The position numbers and the translations under genes are program-made. DNA of 64,000 nt from Gammaproteobacteria bacterium 45_16_T64 (GTDB taxonomy: Bacteria > Pseudomonadota > Gammaproteobacteria > Pseudomonadales > Ketobacteraceae). The stretch covers positions 1-64,000 of the forward strand of contig MABD01000014.1 in NCBI GenBank assembly GCA_002162955.1. Reading direction: 5' to 3'. Under the pieces are notes generated by a model. The model saw nothing but the letters and a program-made list of their open reading frames with translations, made no database searches and was not told the origin of the DNA. Positions 27,815-37,674 of the stretch are shown here, piece by piece (positions within the stretch are counted from its first letter, which is position 1; the number at the start of each line of letters is the position of its first letter).

Positions 27815-28366
27815 CTAAGGATCAAGTCGTTTTACCTCTCGTGCCAAACTCAATAAATCAGAGCTCACAAACAATCCATTCGCCATCGCCGTCGACAAGT
27901 TAATATCAAACTGCATGCGATCAGACGTTCTTACAATATTGATGATACCGCCTTTTTCATCAAATCCGAGTTTTTCACCAATGCTCAGTACATACATATA
28001 ACGAATTTTGGTAAAAAAGTGAGGTAACCGTATTCGCTGTGCTTGGGAGACAAATAACATATGGCAACCAGAAGCAATATCTTCTAATCGACTCGTTCGG
28101 ATAATCGTAAGTACGTGGTTACCAATAGGCGTGCCATCCACTGCATCCAGTAATGCACCAAAAGATACCTTACCAAACAAACACAAACGTAGATCATCTT
28201 CTGGCTTCCCAAAGGCTGACGCTGGCCATTCAACAAAATTGGCAAAATTATAGATAAATAATGCTTTCACACGCTCATCATCAGAGGCTGCCGACACATC
28301 CTTCACCGCCAGCCCACCAGTGAGTATTGCCACCAACAGCAACACTAAGGGTATTGGCTTATTCAT
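27815..28366 (-). CDS. YfiR-family (DUF4154) periplasmic protein
   Basis: ATG 28366 has a GGAGGGG site in the correct position and overlaps the tpsA stop by 8 bp, so translation is coupled; the product has 183 residues with a signal peptide (cleavage near VSAASD). The pattern is typical of the family: VKALFIYNFANFVEWPASAF, LRLCLFGKVSFGALLDAV, CHMLFVSQAQ, and the end IINIVRTSDRMQFDINLSTA. In Pseudomonas YfiR represses the cyclase YfiN from the periplasm. Here the partner is likely the kinase immediately downstream. Confidence 0.88.
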   Translation of the reverse strand: MNKPIPLVLLLVAILTGGLAVKDVSAASDDERVKALFIYNFANFVEWPASAFGKPEDDLRLCLFGKVSFGALLDAVDGTPIGNHVLTIIRTSRLEDIASGCHMLFVSQAQRIRLPHFFTKIRYMYVLSIGEKLGFDEKGGIINIVRTSDRMQFDINLSTAMANGLFVSSDLLSLAREVKRLDP

Positions 28367-31331
28367 CAGCGGTCCCCTCCGTTGGCAAATCCCCACCAAT
28401 GAGCAGCGCCCCTAGGAACTGCTGCACTGATTGTTCTAATTCACAACCTGCCTTTGCGGTAACATTCTTTTTACTGGAGCTTCCCGTCGCTGATTCACAA
28501 AGTGTAAATACCGACGAGAATAAACGGCTGGCATCACTCACCTGCCCTACCGGTGCACTTCCAGATGAAGGTACAAGGTCACTCTCTTCTTTAATGGTTT
28601 CTGTAATATCAGTACTGATGTCTACTACCACTTCCGGTGAATCCACATCCAACGTTTCATTTTCACGCAAGGTAATAGCACGCCCAGTATGGGCAGTTAT
28701 ACTACCCAGACTCACAACACTCCCCACATCCACCGCGCCGTCTTGGGTATCGATAGCGGCGTTATACGAGGATATTTGCACATCACTATTAACGGTGATC
28801 GTTCGCGTATTTCCTAGGGTCAAAGCAGCACCATTAAAACTGTCAATGAGGATATCCCCACCCTGAGCCAATATTGTCACATCACTTCCAGCACCATTAC
28901 CCAAGGTAAAAGCATGACTTTGATCTGACGTATCATTGTGCAGTAATCGAATAGACACCTGGTTCGTAGGTAACGTACCTAAACCACCGTTGTCGGTATT
29001 ATCCACGGTATTGATTGACTGAATTGTCGTCGCGCCTTGGTCTCCAATAATAAGATCCCCTTGATCCAACTGAATATCCACCAACCCGGTTCGGACTCCA
29101 TTGTCCGTTAAATCTGAGGCAATGACGGTATCGTTAATGGTAATATTTCCCAATGCCGCCAATACAGACAGGTCTCCATTACTCACCACCAATGCATTGG
29201 TATCACCATCGAGGTCTTCTATTTGCAAACTATTGGATTCAACGATGGTTAAACTCGCAGTATTTCCAGCCAGCCCGGTGAGGCTAACGTCCAATCGATC
29301 AACGGAGGTCTGAAGCGTAACATCACCCACCGATGCGGTCAGTTGAAGGGTAGCGTCTGCTGTTGCAATACTGACAGTCCGATCCGAATCCACAAGATCC
29401 GCCGCTTGAATATCAATGCTGTTGCTAATCGTTAACCCGGCATCCTGTACCGTCACCGTCCCTGTTGTCACTAAATCTACATCATTCACACCACTCAATG
29501 TCTGTAGTGTAAGATCATCCTGTTCAGTTATTGCTAACCGCCCACCACCTGAAATGCTCGCGGATAAAGTTCCCACGGCGGTTTCCAAGCCATCGATATT
29601 ACCGGCCCCGACACTCAGACTGACGCCACCGGCATTCACATCGATATCTGTCACGGTTTCACCGGCATCACTAATGGTTGCCCCGATAACCGTCAACGCA
29701 TTGGTTGCGGTGCTGGAACTGACCAACCCCGTTAATGTCACGTTGCCCCCCGCAGTGAGCGATATGGTCCCGCCCCCTGCATTTACTTCTACACCATCAC
29801 TTATTTGTATATTACCGCCAGCCACCAGCTGCAGTGTGGTTGCATCGGCCGTTGCGGTATTTTGATCGGAGATAGAATTATTGATTAGCAAGCTACCGTC
29901 TGCTTGCAAGGTTAAGGTATTGCCATTGCTATTATCAAGATTAATGGCCGTGGCTACTGTAAGGTCGCCGGATTCAGTACCCGCGCCATTCGTCGTTTCA
30001 ACACGTACATCACCCAACGCTAGATTCGCTTCAAGGGTAGCCACATTAATGGTGGAGGTCGCTCCCGATGGCGTAAACACCCCCCCGACCTGAGCATTAT
30101 TATTGGTGGCACCGGTAATGGTGACATCAAATGGATCAATCAAAAACGTACCACTTTCTCCATTTTCTGACGATGTATCAACAAGGCCCTGAATCTCAAC
30201 TGACTCGTAGCCGGACACTTCCACAAAACCGCCTTTCTGCCCCCCTGTTGCACGAATCACTGCACCATCCCTAAATATTATTTTCTCTTGTGCAATGGCG
30301 ATAACGCTACCACCAGCATCATGGCCGTTAACGCTGATCTCACTGTGCTCCCCCAGTGCTATCACCTTATCGCCTTGAATATCAACCGTGCCCCCATTTA
30401 TCAGACCATCCGCATGCAACTGTCCCAGCTGTGCGACACGATCTCCGTTGATGCTTATGCCTCCACCACTATCTGATGAGGACACATTGATACTGCCGCT
30501 ATTGACGACGTCTCCTGAAGCGGTGGACGTTAGAAATACTCGACCCTTCTGATACTCCACGCCTTGCGCTTCAATAATGCCCTCGTTGTTGACCACGGTT
30601 TCCATTAATGCATCGCTAACTGCAGCACTCATTACCACCATGCCGCCCTGAGCTTGTATCACCCCTGTATTACTAACAATGCCGTTATAGGTCGCTTTAT
30701 CTAAGGATATTGTGGGTGTATTTACATCTGAAAACGTAATGGTTACCGTATCTGCGGATATCAACGATACACCACCTTCACCTGCATTGATGACCCCAGA
30801 ATTGGTGACGGAGTCTGAAATTAACGCGATATACCCTCCCGCTATTGCTGTTAGGTTGCCCTCGTTAATCACACCCACACCATCGCTACCCTCGATATTT
30901 TTGAACGTGAAATTTCCTGCGAACAAGTCTTCATCTGACAACGATAATGTTGTCGCAATAAGGCCACTTACATTCACCGAGGCATTCTCTCCAAACACGA
31001 TGCCATTCGGGTTAATGAGAAAAAACTGTCCATTGACATTTAAGTTGCCAAAAATTTCTGACGGATTAACGCCAAGCACACGCCCCAGCGCTATGGCATC
31101 TGCGTGAGGTTGTAAGATATTAACGGTCTCGTGTACATCGATAGAAAAGTCCGTAAAGCTAATACTTGCGGTATCGCTCTGTTGATGAATGGTAAGTACG
31201 TCGTCACTATCTTGTGAAAGCGACACATCACCTCCCACAATCTCAATCCCTTCAGGCAAACCGTAAGCTTTTATTATCGGTACTGCGACCAAAAGAAAGG
31301 CTATGCATAATCGAACGCTAGAACTGTACAT
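28359..31331 (-). CDS. Two-partner secretion exoprotein (TpsA)
   Basis: ATG 31331 (GGAGA six bases upstream) gives 990 residues and a plain signal peptide ending near IIKAYG. The N-terminal 250 residues form the haemagglutinin-type TPS domain (LPEGIEIVGGDVSLSQ; IFGNLNVNGQFFLINPNGI; VFGENASVNVSGLIATTLS). The rest is a beta-helix of repetitive Gly/Asp/Thr/Val-rich strands up to about residue 930. The last 65 residues hold the only two Cys of the mature protein, 17 residues apart, possibly a disulphide anchor. It follows its transporter gene with a 14-bp overlap. At under 1000 residues it is small for the family. Its role, probably adhesion or surface sensing, is inferred. Confidence 0.87.
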   Translation of the reverse strand: MYSSSVRLCIAFLLVAVPIIKAYGLPEGIEIVGGDVSLSQDSDDVLTIHQQSDTASISFTDFSIDVHETVNILQPHADAIALGRVLGVNPSEIFGNLNVNGQFFLINPNGIVFGENASVNVSGLIATTLSLSDEDLFAGNFTFKNIEGSDGVGVINEGNLTAIAGGYIALISDSVTNSGVINAGEGGVSLISADTVTITFSDVNTPTISLDKATYNGIVSNTGVIQAQGGMVVMSAAVSDALMETVVNNEGIIEAQGVEYQKGRVFLTSTASGDVVNSGSINVSSSDSGGGISINGDRVAQLGQLHADGLINGGTVDIQGDKVIALGEHSEISVNGHDAGGSVIAIAQEKIIFRDGAVIRATGGQKGGFVEVSGYESVEIQGLVDTSSENGESGTFLIDPFDVTITGATNNNAQVGGVFTPSGATSTINVATLEANLALGDVRVETTNGAGTESGDLTVATAINLDNSNGNTLTLQADGSLLINNSISDQNTATADATTLQLVAGGNIQISDGVEVNAGGGTISLTAGGNVTLTGLVSSSTATNALTVIGATISDAGETVTDIDVNAGGVSLSVGAGNIDGLETAVGTLSASISGGGRLAITEQDDLTLQTLSGVNDVDLVTTGTVTVQDAGLTISNSIDIQAADLVDSDRTVSIATADATLQLTASVGDVTLQTSVDRLDVSLTGLAGNTASLTIVESNSLQIEDLDGDTNALVVSNGDLSVLAALGNITINDTVIASDLTDNGVRTGLVDIQLDQGDLIIGDQGATTIQSINTVDNTDNGGLGTLPTNQVSIRLLHNDTSDQSHAFTLGNGAGSDVTILAQGGDILIDSFNGAALTLGNTRTITVNSDVQISSYNAAIDTQDGAVDVGSVVSLGSITAHTGRAITLRENETLDVDSPEVVVDISTDITETIKEESDLVPSSGSAPVGQVSDASRLFSSVFTLCESATGSSSKKNVTAKAGCELEQSVQQFLGALLIGGDLPTEGTADE

Positions 31332-33078
31332 TGATTTCTCCATATACTGCATGCTGTTGCTCTGGGTCAATCGTCATATTGATTTCATCAGTCTCGGTAT
31401 TGCGTTGTTCGATATTATCTGTCGCTGCCACCGTCAAGCGGCCAAAGACTCTTAGCGAGTCCGATATTGAAATACTGTAATCCACCCCCACCCCTGCACC
31501 GGATACCGTCAACTGTTCATTCTCTGTCGCTATTCGCTCCAACACCGCAGCATCATAAAATACAAAAGGCACAAACATGCCTGACACTCCTTTCGAGACC
31601 GTATCCCCCAACCATGACGGATGCATAAAGCGCCATTGCAACGAGGTGATGGCCCCGTTATCTGATGAGTAAAACCCCGTTTCCAAACCACGTATTGCGT
31701 AGGGGCCACTTGCACTAATTTGTTCTATCGACGGCAGCGCGACGTCAGAATGCTGAGCTCGAATATCCCATTGGATCTGGCTATACAGACTCAACCAATC
31801 CCAACGTAGCTGATATCGCACTTGGGATTTAACAAATGAATCTTCCGCCGCCACTATGGCTGCATCCTCGCCATACTCAATTTCGTAATCACCGGTATAG
31901 ATATCAATAAAGAGTTTCTGTTGAAGTGGCGAGCCCTCACCTCGATAGTTCACCGTAAGCAAGAGTCCGCTTCCGTTAGAGGTTTCTTCTTTATCCAGGA
32001 CATCAGTATTCAATTCACTTTGTAGTTCGGAGCGTTTTGCATCGCCATATACCATCACCGATCCGCTTAACGACCGAGAAGACGACCACAAATAGCGAAG
32101 GTCGGCGCGAGCAATCGAGGCTTCCCCTTGTAATCCCAAATCCGCAAATTCCCGCCCAATATCAAACTGATTATTACTCGCCAGTAAGCCGACAGAAAAT
32201 GCACTGTGAAATAAAGGGGCCCGATAAAAAAATGAACCGTAGGTCGTATTTTCTTCTTCCTCAGCCCCTACCGATTGCATTATGCCTAGCGACAGTTGGT
32301 CAGCAAAACCAAGCGGATTATTCAGTGTGAACGAGGTCAGTCCACGTGTTTGCCCTGTAGTTTCCACACCGTAATTATCAACCTTGGCCAGGACCTGCCA
32401 AGACACTTCTTTTTGAATCTTGATATTAATTCTTGTCGTATTCGGCTTAGCGCCCTTGGAAAAATAACTGAACGTCGACAACCCCGGGAAACCATTCACT
32501 CGCCTGACCAGTGTTTCTACCTCTTTGGCATTAACAACCTCCCCAATCACCGAAGAAAACGCCGACTCCATCTGCGCTTGGTCATAAGACGAGCCACCTC
32601 TGACATGGATACTACCCACTGTCGGCTCTACTACCTGTAACGTTACCCGGCCCTCGATAATTTCTTGAGCCGGTACAATTACCTTGGTAAATGGATAGCC
32701 AGCATTGTGATAGATTCGCGTCAGGGCATCGGCAATATGATGGATATCCAATACCGTCAGTTGTACCCCTTGAATATTATGTAATTCGTGAATACTCGCG
32801 TCTAATCTCGCTAAAGTAATACCCGCACTTGCCCGTTCAACAACACCTTCCAGCAAGAATTGCCGTACCAATAAGGTAGCATTGCTTCCATGCACCAGCG
32901 GTGCAACATCACTCGATGCAGGCATATCCTCTATCTCTGCCTGGGCCGAGGGTACATACCCTACGCCCACACTCACCACCAGAGTCAACACACTCCAACC
33001 GTGTAAAAGTACACGCGATAATGCACGCAATGGCCCGCACAACAATAGAAGCCTTAGATATTTCAACAACTTACTCAT
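31318..33078 (-). CDS. Two-partner secretion transporter (TpsB, ShlB/FhaC family)
   Basis: This 586-aa outer-membrane protein has an N-terminal hydrophobic leader ending near SAQAEIED, two POTRA domains (about 65-145 and 148-220; GVQLTVLDIHHIADALTRIY and VGSIHVRGGSSYDQAQ), then a beta-barrel of about 360 residues. The lid-loop motif region GPYAIRGLETG carries the RG pair conserved in Omp85-type transporters. It ends in F, as expected for BAM-inserted barrels. It is first in an operon with tpsA, a yfiR-like gene and a hybrid kinase. The leader is unusually long (about 48 residues). Confidence 0.9.
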   Translation of the reverse strand: MSKLLKYLRLLLLCGPLRALSRVLLHGWSVLTLVVSVGVGYVPSAQAEIEDMPASSDVAPLVHGSNATLLVRQFLLEGVVERASAGITLARLDASIHELHNIQGVQLTVLDIHHIADALTRIYHNAGYPFTKVIVPAQEIIEGRVTLQVVEPTVGSIHVRGGSSYDQAQMESAFSSVIGEVVNAKEVETLVRRVNGFPGLSTFSYFSKGAKPNTTRINIKIQKEVSWQVLAKVDNYGVETTGQTRGLTSFTLNNPLGFADQLSLGIMQSVGAEEEENTTYGSFFYRAPLFHSAFSVGLLASNNQFDIGREFADLGLQGEASIARADLRYLWSSSRSLSGSVMVYGDAKRSELQSELNTDVLDKEETSNGSGLLLTVNYRGEGSPLQQKLFIDIYTGDYEIEYGEDAAIVAAEDSFVKSQVRYQLRWDWLSLYSQIQWDIRAQHSDVALPSIEQISASGPYAIRGLETGFYSSDNGAITSLQWRFMHPSWLGDTVSKGVSGMFVPFVFYDAAVLERIATENEQLTVSGAGVGVDYSISISDSLRVFGRLTVAATDNIEQRNTETDEINMTIDPEQQHAVYGEINVQF

Positions 33079-33156
33079 CCTTTAATGCCACGTAACACGG
33101 TGGCCAGCACCTAGATCACTTAATACACAGTATAGCGTTTATCGCCAACCAAGCAG

Positions 33157-33197
33157 GCAAAAAGGCCCGTAGGGGAATCCCTACAGGCCTTGTTTTT
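33157..33197 (-). terminator. Intrinsic terminator after the chitinase gene
   Basis: The hairpin AGGCCTGTAGGG...CCCTACGGGCCT (33161-33190) is followed on the minus strand by a T-run (the A-run at 33157-33163 on the plus strand). A T-run on the plus side at 33192-33197 means it could also work in the other direction. It ends the chitinase transcript before tpsB. Confidence 0.8.
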
Positions 33198-33210
33198 TCC
33201 GTGGTAATAC

Positions 33211-35982
33211 TTACTTCATAGAGTCGACCATTGCATCAATGATGTCACCATTGTCTGCATCGATCTCCCATGAGAATAAACCACCCAATTCGTACTGTTT
33301 CACGTACTGCCCTTTAGCAATAACCGAGCGAGGGTTCTCATAGCTAATCAATGTTCCAGTAGCGGGGTTCCAAAGATAAGGCGCCTCTGCGGTTTCATCA
33401 TAATAATAGGTGAAACCGTTGATGCCTGCTCCATTGGTACCGCCTAGGTAGTTAGCTACGATGTCCTTGTAGTCCAGCACGCCATTTTCCCACGTGCCTT
33501 TCGCTGCACCATTACCCTGCCCACCAAGCGGCTTATCAAACTGAGCGCCGGTAACACCTTTCCAACCGCGACCGTACATTGCAGCACCGAGTACCAATTT
33601 GTTTGAAGGCACACCGGCTTCTATCAAGTTAACGATTGCGCTTGCACCATTAAAGCCGTCGTGTAGATTTTCTGGGTAATCATACAGGCCTGCATGATGT
33701 CCTAACTCACCACTCCATGCGCCATAGAAGTCATAGGTCATGGCAAAGATGTAGTCCATATACATTTGGGCATCGGCATAGTTTACCGCATCAATCTTGC
33801 TAGGACCGGTACCAATCGCCGAAGTCAGCTCATATTCGCGGCCAGTTTCAGATTCCAAGTTATCCAGTGCTAGACGCAGATCACGCATTAGCTCAACGTA
33901 GGCTTGGCTATCTGCAGCACTGCCTAAGCTTGCATTCGCACCCCCACCCCCTGGGAATTCCCAATCAATATCCGCGCCATCAAAGAACTCATAGGCCTTT
34001 AGAAAGTCAATCACCGACGTTACGAAGATATCGCGATTCTTTGCATTGCTCGCCATCGAGAAGAAAGGATCCGATAATGTCCAACCACCAATGGAAGGGA
34101 TAACTTTCAAACCGGGGTTTGCGGCTTTCAACTTAATGAGCTGACCGAAGTTACCTCGAATGGGATCATCCCACTTATCTCCTGGATAACTCTTTTCTAA
34201 GGCAGCAAACTTATCGTGTACTACTACTTCATAGTCTTGCTTGCCAGCACATTGTTGTACCAATGCCGAATAGCCTGATGGGTTTGCTTGCTGTAGCGAT
34301 TGGTTCGGACCACATACTGGGATAAAACCATACAAGATATGGGTGAGCTTATCCGCTGGCATATCCATCACATGATAGTTGCGCCCATAAACACCCCACT
34401 CGACAAAATAGCTTGCGACAACACGACCTGAAACGCTTCCACTATCGGTTCCCGTCTCTTGCTCTTCATTACCTGCGGTTGACTCTTCTTCTGTCGACTC
34501 TTCCGCGGCTCCAGACTCCTCACCGGTACCTTCTTCAGCAACGTTATCGTTGTTCTCATTTCCAGTATTCTCAGTCCCAGTATCATCATTACCGGCAGTA
34601 TCATCAGTGTGATTATTGGTGCCATCATCTGAATGACCATGTCCATCATCATCGGATGACCCTTCGGAACCTGAATTTCCACTCTGACAGCTGCCTGCTA
34701 GTTTCCAAGCGTGGCTCCAATACAGACCTTCGCCTGGCGCATAAGCCCAGTCAGCTGAACTTGAGCACCAACCACCAATCACACACTCATAAGCATCACC
34801 GGCATTAAAGGCAACATCACCACTCAGATAACCCTTACCTGACACAAAGGCAGGCGCATTGCAGCCATTTGATGCATTGCCATTATCAGTAGTGGAACCG
34901 CCTGGGTCACTATTATCGCCAGGGTTCCCATTATCGGTGTTGTTGTCCGTGTTATTGCCTGTGTTGTTATCACTGTTATTACCACCGGGGCCATCAGGAT
35001 CATCAATGACAATATCATCGCAAGTATTAGCGGCCTTCCAGGCTTGAGTCCAATACAACCCCTCACCAGGCTCGTACGCCCAGTCAGCAGAACTAGAACA
35101 CCAGCCGCCTATCACGCACTCGTAAGTACCACCGGCATTGTTAACGATATCGCCTGCGTTATAGCTAGCACCTGATACAAAGCCATCCGCAGCACAGAGA
35201 CTAGAAGAATTATCGTCCGATCCATTACCTGAACTATTGCCCTCAGTACCAGAACCGTCATCCGTAGTATTATCGTCTGTATTGCCGTCTGTATTGCCGT
35301 CTGAATTGTTATCGTCTTGATTCCCGCTTTGACCACCACCGTTACCATTGCCCGTGCCTGTTAGTGACACATCCATACAGGTATAGAAAGTCTCAGGACT
35401 ATCAATTCGCTCCCAAATGTTATAGATAACATGATCGCCATCTTTGTCCGCCGGTAATTCACAACTCATAGAGTAACGGCCATTTTCTAATGGCACGTTG
35501 CCATGCTGACAAAACGGTGCTGGCTCTAAGTCATTCCAGGTTAATGCTTTCGTTGTATCATAATTGTCTTTTGTAATGTAAAAATCCCAGCGCTTAGTCG
35601 CGTGGGGAGCCGTACCTAAGAAAACAAATTCAAACTCGCCGTTAACATCCCCTTGGATAGGCGTTTTTTGCCAATCCGTACGCGCAAGGTCCAACCCTCG
35701 ATACTTAACATTACCCCCGCTACATAACATCCCATCCGGCACAAAGGCTTGATCATCTCCAGCGGCATTTTGACTGATGGCATTCCAATCGTAGAGTGGC
35801 TGAGTACCACCAATCCTCACTGCTTCTTTACACGCAGCCGACTGTGGATTTTCAGGGCCTTCCTGAAAACACTGATAATCACGACTAATCGGGGTTTCCA
35901 TGGTGCCATGGGCCCACGCTCCCCCTGAAAAAAGGGTGCCGCTTAAAACGGACAAGGTTAAGGCAAGGGATTGCTTTTTCAC
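33211..35982 (-). CDS. Secreted LPMO (AA10)-CBM5/12-CBM5/12-GH18 chitinase fusion
   Basis: GTG 35982 with TAGGAG upstream gives 923 residues. A signal peptide cut after AWA exposes His 25 (HGTMETP), the N-terminal copper ligand of AA10 lytic polysaccharide monooxygenases; the second His is in TAPHATKRWDFYITK and the LPMO spans about 25-205. Two chitin-binding modules of family 5/12 lie at about 264-320 and 370-430, each with ECVIGGWCSSSADWAY and a YW...AWK end. Asp/Asn/Gly/Thr-rich linkers separate the modules. The GH18 domain (about 523-923) has DGADIDWEF with the acid Glu near 674. Oxidative and hydrolytic chitin attack are thus on one polypeptide. It stands alone with its own terminator. 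Confidence 0.93.
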   Translation of the reverse strand: MKKQSLALTLSVLSGTLFSGGAWAHGTMETPISRDYQCFQEGPENPQSAACKEAVRIGGTQPLYDWNAISQNAAGDDQAFVPDGMLCSGGNVKYRGLDLARTDWQKTPIQGDVNGEFEFVFLGTAPHATKRWDFYITKDNYDTTKALTWNDLEPAPFCQHGNVPLENGRYSMSCELPADKDGDHVIYNIWERIDSPETFYTCMDVSLTGTGNGNGGGQSGNQDDNNSDGNTDGNTDDNTTDDGSGTEGNSSGNGSDDNSSSLCAADGFVSGASYNAGDIVNNAGGTYECVIGGWCSSSADWAYEPGEGLYWTQAWKAANTCDDIVIDDPDGPGGNNSDNNTGNNTDNNTDNGNPGDNSDPGGSTTDNGNASNGCNAPAFVSGKGYLSGDVAFNAGDAYECVIGGWCSSSADWAYAPGEGLYWSHAWKLAGSCQSGNSGSEGSSDDDGHGHSDDGTNNHTDDTAGNDDTGTENTGNENNDNVAEEGTGEESGAAEESTEEESTAGNEEQETGTDSGSVSGRVVASYFVEWGVYGRNYHVMDMPADKLTHILYGFIPVCGPNQSLQQANPSGYSALVQQCAGKQDYEVVVHDKFAALEKSYPGDKWDDPIRGNFGQLIKLKAANPGLKVIPSIGGWTLSDPFFSMASNAKNRDIFVTSVIDFLKAYEFFDGADIDWEFPGGGGANASLGSAADSQAYVELMRDLRLALDNLESETGREYELTSAIGTGPSKIDAVNYADAQMYMDYIFAMTYDFYGAWSGELGHHAGLYDYPENLHDGFNGASAIVNLIEAGVPSNKLVLGAAMYGRGWKGVTGAQFDKPLGGQGNGAAKGTWENGVLDYKDIVANYLGGTNGAGINGFTYYYDETAEAPYLWNPATGTLISYENPRSVIAKGQYVKQYELGGLFSWEIDADNGDIIDAMVDSMK

Positions 35983-36194
35983 AGTAGACTCCTAGCAGGT
36001 ATAAACGGTCATTTGTTAATCACTGCGCTAGTGTACGGGGCCTACTATTAGGGAAATATCCGCCACATGGCTGACAATACTCATTTTTGTGAACTTATTT
36101 CGGGTGTTGGCCTAAGCCATGTGGCCATTAACCCTCTGGATGCATTACCCTACTGCCTAATCTACTATCTCTAACCAATATCATAGGTGGCAAT

Positions 36195-37595
36195 GTGTTA
36201 CTCGGTTCAAATACAAGGCGTACTACACCGTACCTTCCGACCCGTATCACTGCCTGTGCTATTATCTTCTGCGCCCTACATTTGACGCTTACTTATGCGC
36301 ACGCTTCTGATAGCACTTCAAAAGATTTTGCCTTCGAACAATGGTCATCACCACTTCCTTCACTGCAAGAGATTGCGCCTCCACTGAATAAGCTTGCGCT
36401 GCTCGGCAAAAATAAGATTGTGGTGGTGCATGGCAATAGCTCACCCTATAGAGAAAACCAATCTGATAAGCTGCTCTACTCGCTTCCCGATGAAGATATT
36501 CGCCTAACCTATGCTTTCACGGTAATCAACGCCTCAGAGAAACGCGTCCGTAATGTTCTAATGGACTTTGATCAGTACCAACGCACAATGCCTCACATCA
36601 CAAAAAGTAAATTGCTTGCTCAACAAGATAATCATTGGTTGGGAGAGTATCGCCTCATCTTTCAAATGCCCATGCTAACCTTCGAACCAGACGTTAAGAT
36701 CCAACATACATTATTGAGTAACGGGGATTTGATTGAACGGCGCATTGCCGGTGATATCGATTACTCTACTGCCCGCTGGCAAGTTATCTCTTTATCAGCA
36801 ACACGCAGTTTGTTAGTACAAACCTCGTGGGCGGATATCGGCTCTGTCAGTTGGCTTATGCGATTAGTTTTTTCGGCACAACCTGATCTTCATCGCTTAT
36901 CTCCTCTCACAGCGGCCGCACTAACCATCCAATCGATCAAGGAACGGGTTGAAAACAAGCCATTTTCTTATCGTCACACCGTTGCGTTATCTGACACACT
37001 TTCCTCGGCGCGTCTACCCTATTTGCCGACCATGAGTAGTCAACAACAAGAGGTGCTGTCATCCCTCACCCACATTGGCTCTGTTAATATTATCTCCCCT
37101 GTCAGATGGTTTACCCAAAACAGGAAAACGTTTTCTCTACAGCCAATACTGAGTGCAGCGACAATCCCTCAAGAGTTTTCCACGCTAAAAAGCAAGGCCA
37201 CCAATATTAGGCAGTACCCCGAACGAATGGATGTTATTTCCGACATTACAGAAGTCGTTGATGACACGCAGCAACATCAAAGCCAATGGGAATTAGGATT
37301 CGATTTTTCCGTGTTTCGATTTGCAATTGATTTTGGTATTAGCGGCGAATGGAAAAATAATCAAAACAGCTTAACGTTTATTAGCACTTCGGGTGACTTC
37401 GACCCTCTGCTGGGACAAATCCAATGGCAGCCTTCACCCAATGGCACACTTACCACGATCAACCTTGCTCACAACATAAAAGACGATACCGGATTTATTT
37501 TACGCTCAATAAAAAACATCCCCTATAGCCAGCTTTTTGCAGGTCTTTATGTGGGTACGATGTTGATTGAAGGGCAGCAGCAACTGACACATTAA
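36195..37595 (+). CDS. Exported protein with two SRPBCC/START-like segments, unknown role
   Basis: The GTG at 36195 follows AGGTGG and gives 466 residues with a signal peptide (cleavage near THA-HAS). Residues about 85-260 resemble a START/SRPBCC-type fold (YAFTVINASEKRVRNVLMDF and later RWQVISLSATRSLLVQTSWA). A second similar stretch, less clear, lies at about 330-460 and ends in FAGLYVGTMLIEG. SRPBCC folds bind lipids or other hydrophobic ligands, so an envelope lipid-handling role is possible. The next gene, 80 bp downstream, is also exported; they are probably co-transcribed. Confidence 0.55.
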   Translation: MLLGSNTRRTTPYLPTRITACAIIFCALHLTLTYAHASDSTSKDFAFEQWSSPLPSLQEIAPPLNKLALLGKNKIVVVHGNSSPYRENQSDKLLYSLPDEDIRLTYAFTVINASEKRVRNVLMDFDQYQRTMPHITKSKLLAQQDNHWLGEYRLIFQMPMLTFEPDVKIQHTLLSNGDLIERRIAGDIDYSTARWQVISLSATRSLLVQTSWADIGSVSWLMRLVFSAQPDLHRLSPLTAAALTIQSIKERVENKPFSYRHTVALSDTLSSARLPYLPTMSSQQQEVLSSLTHIGSVNIISPVRWFTQNRKTFSLQPILSAATIPQEFSTLKSKATNIRQYPERMDVISDITEVVDDTQQHQSQWELGFDFSVFRFAIDFGISGEWKNNQNSLTFISTSGDFDPLLGQIQWQPSPNGTLTTINLAHNIKDDTGFILRSIKNIPYSQLFAGLYVGTMLIEGQQQLTH

Positions 37596-37674
37596 TTACA
37601 CAGACATTTACCTTTCTTTACGCCAGGATGCTAATATCCATTACGTTTTGGCGAAAATAATAACAAGGTAGCCC

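Noticed and set aside
32037-32640. Plus-strand open frames opposite the TpsB gene
   Set aside because: They lack ribosome sites and recognisable domains and lie entirely within a well-supported minus-strand gene.
34870-35330. Tandem repeats of a GTTATC/GTTGTC type
   Set aside because: They encode the Asp/Asn/Gly/Thr linkers of the chitinase and are codon repetition, not a mobile or CRISPR repeat.
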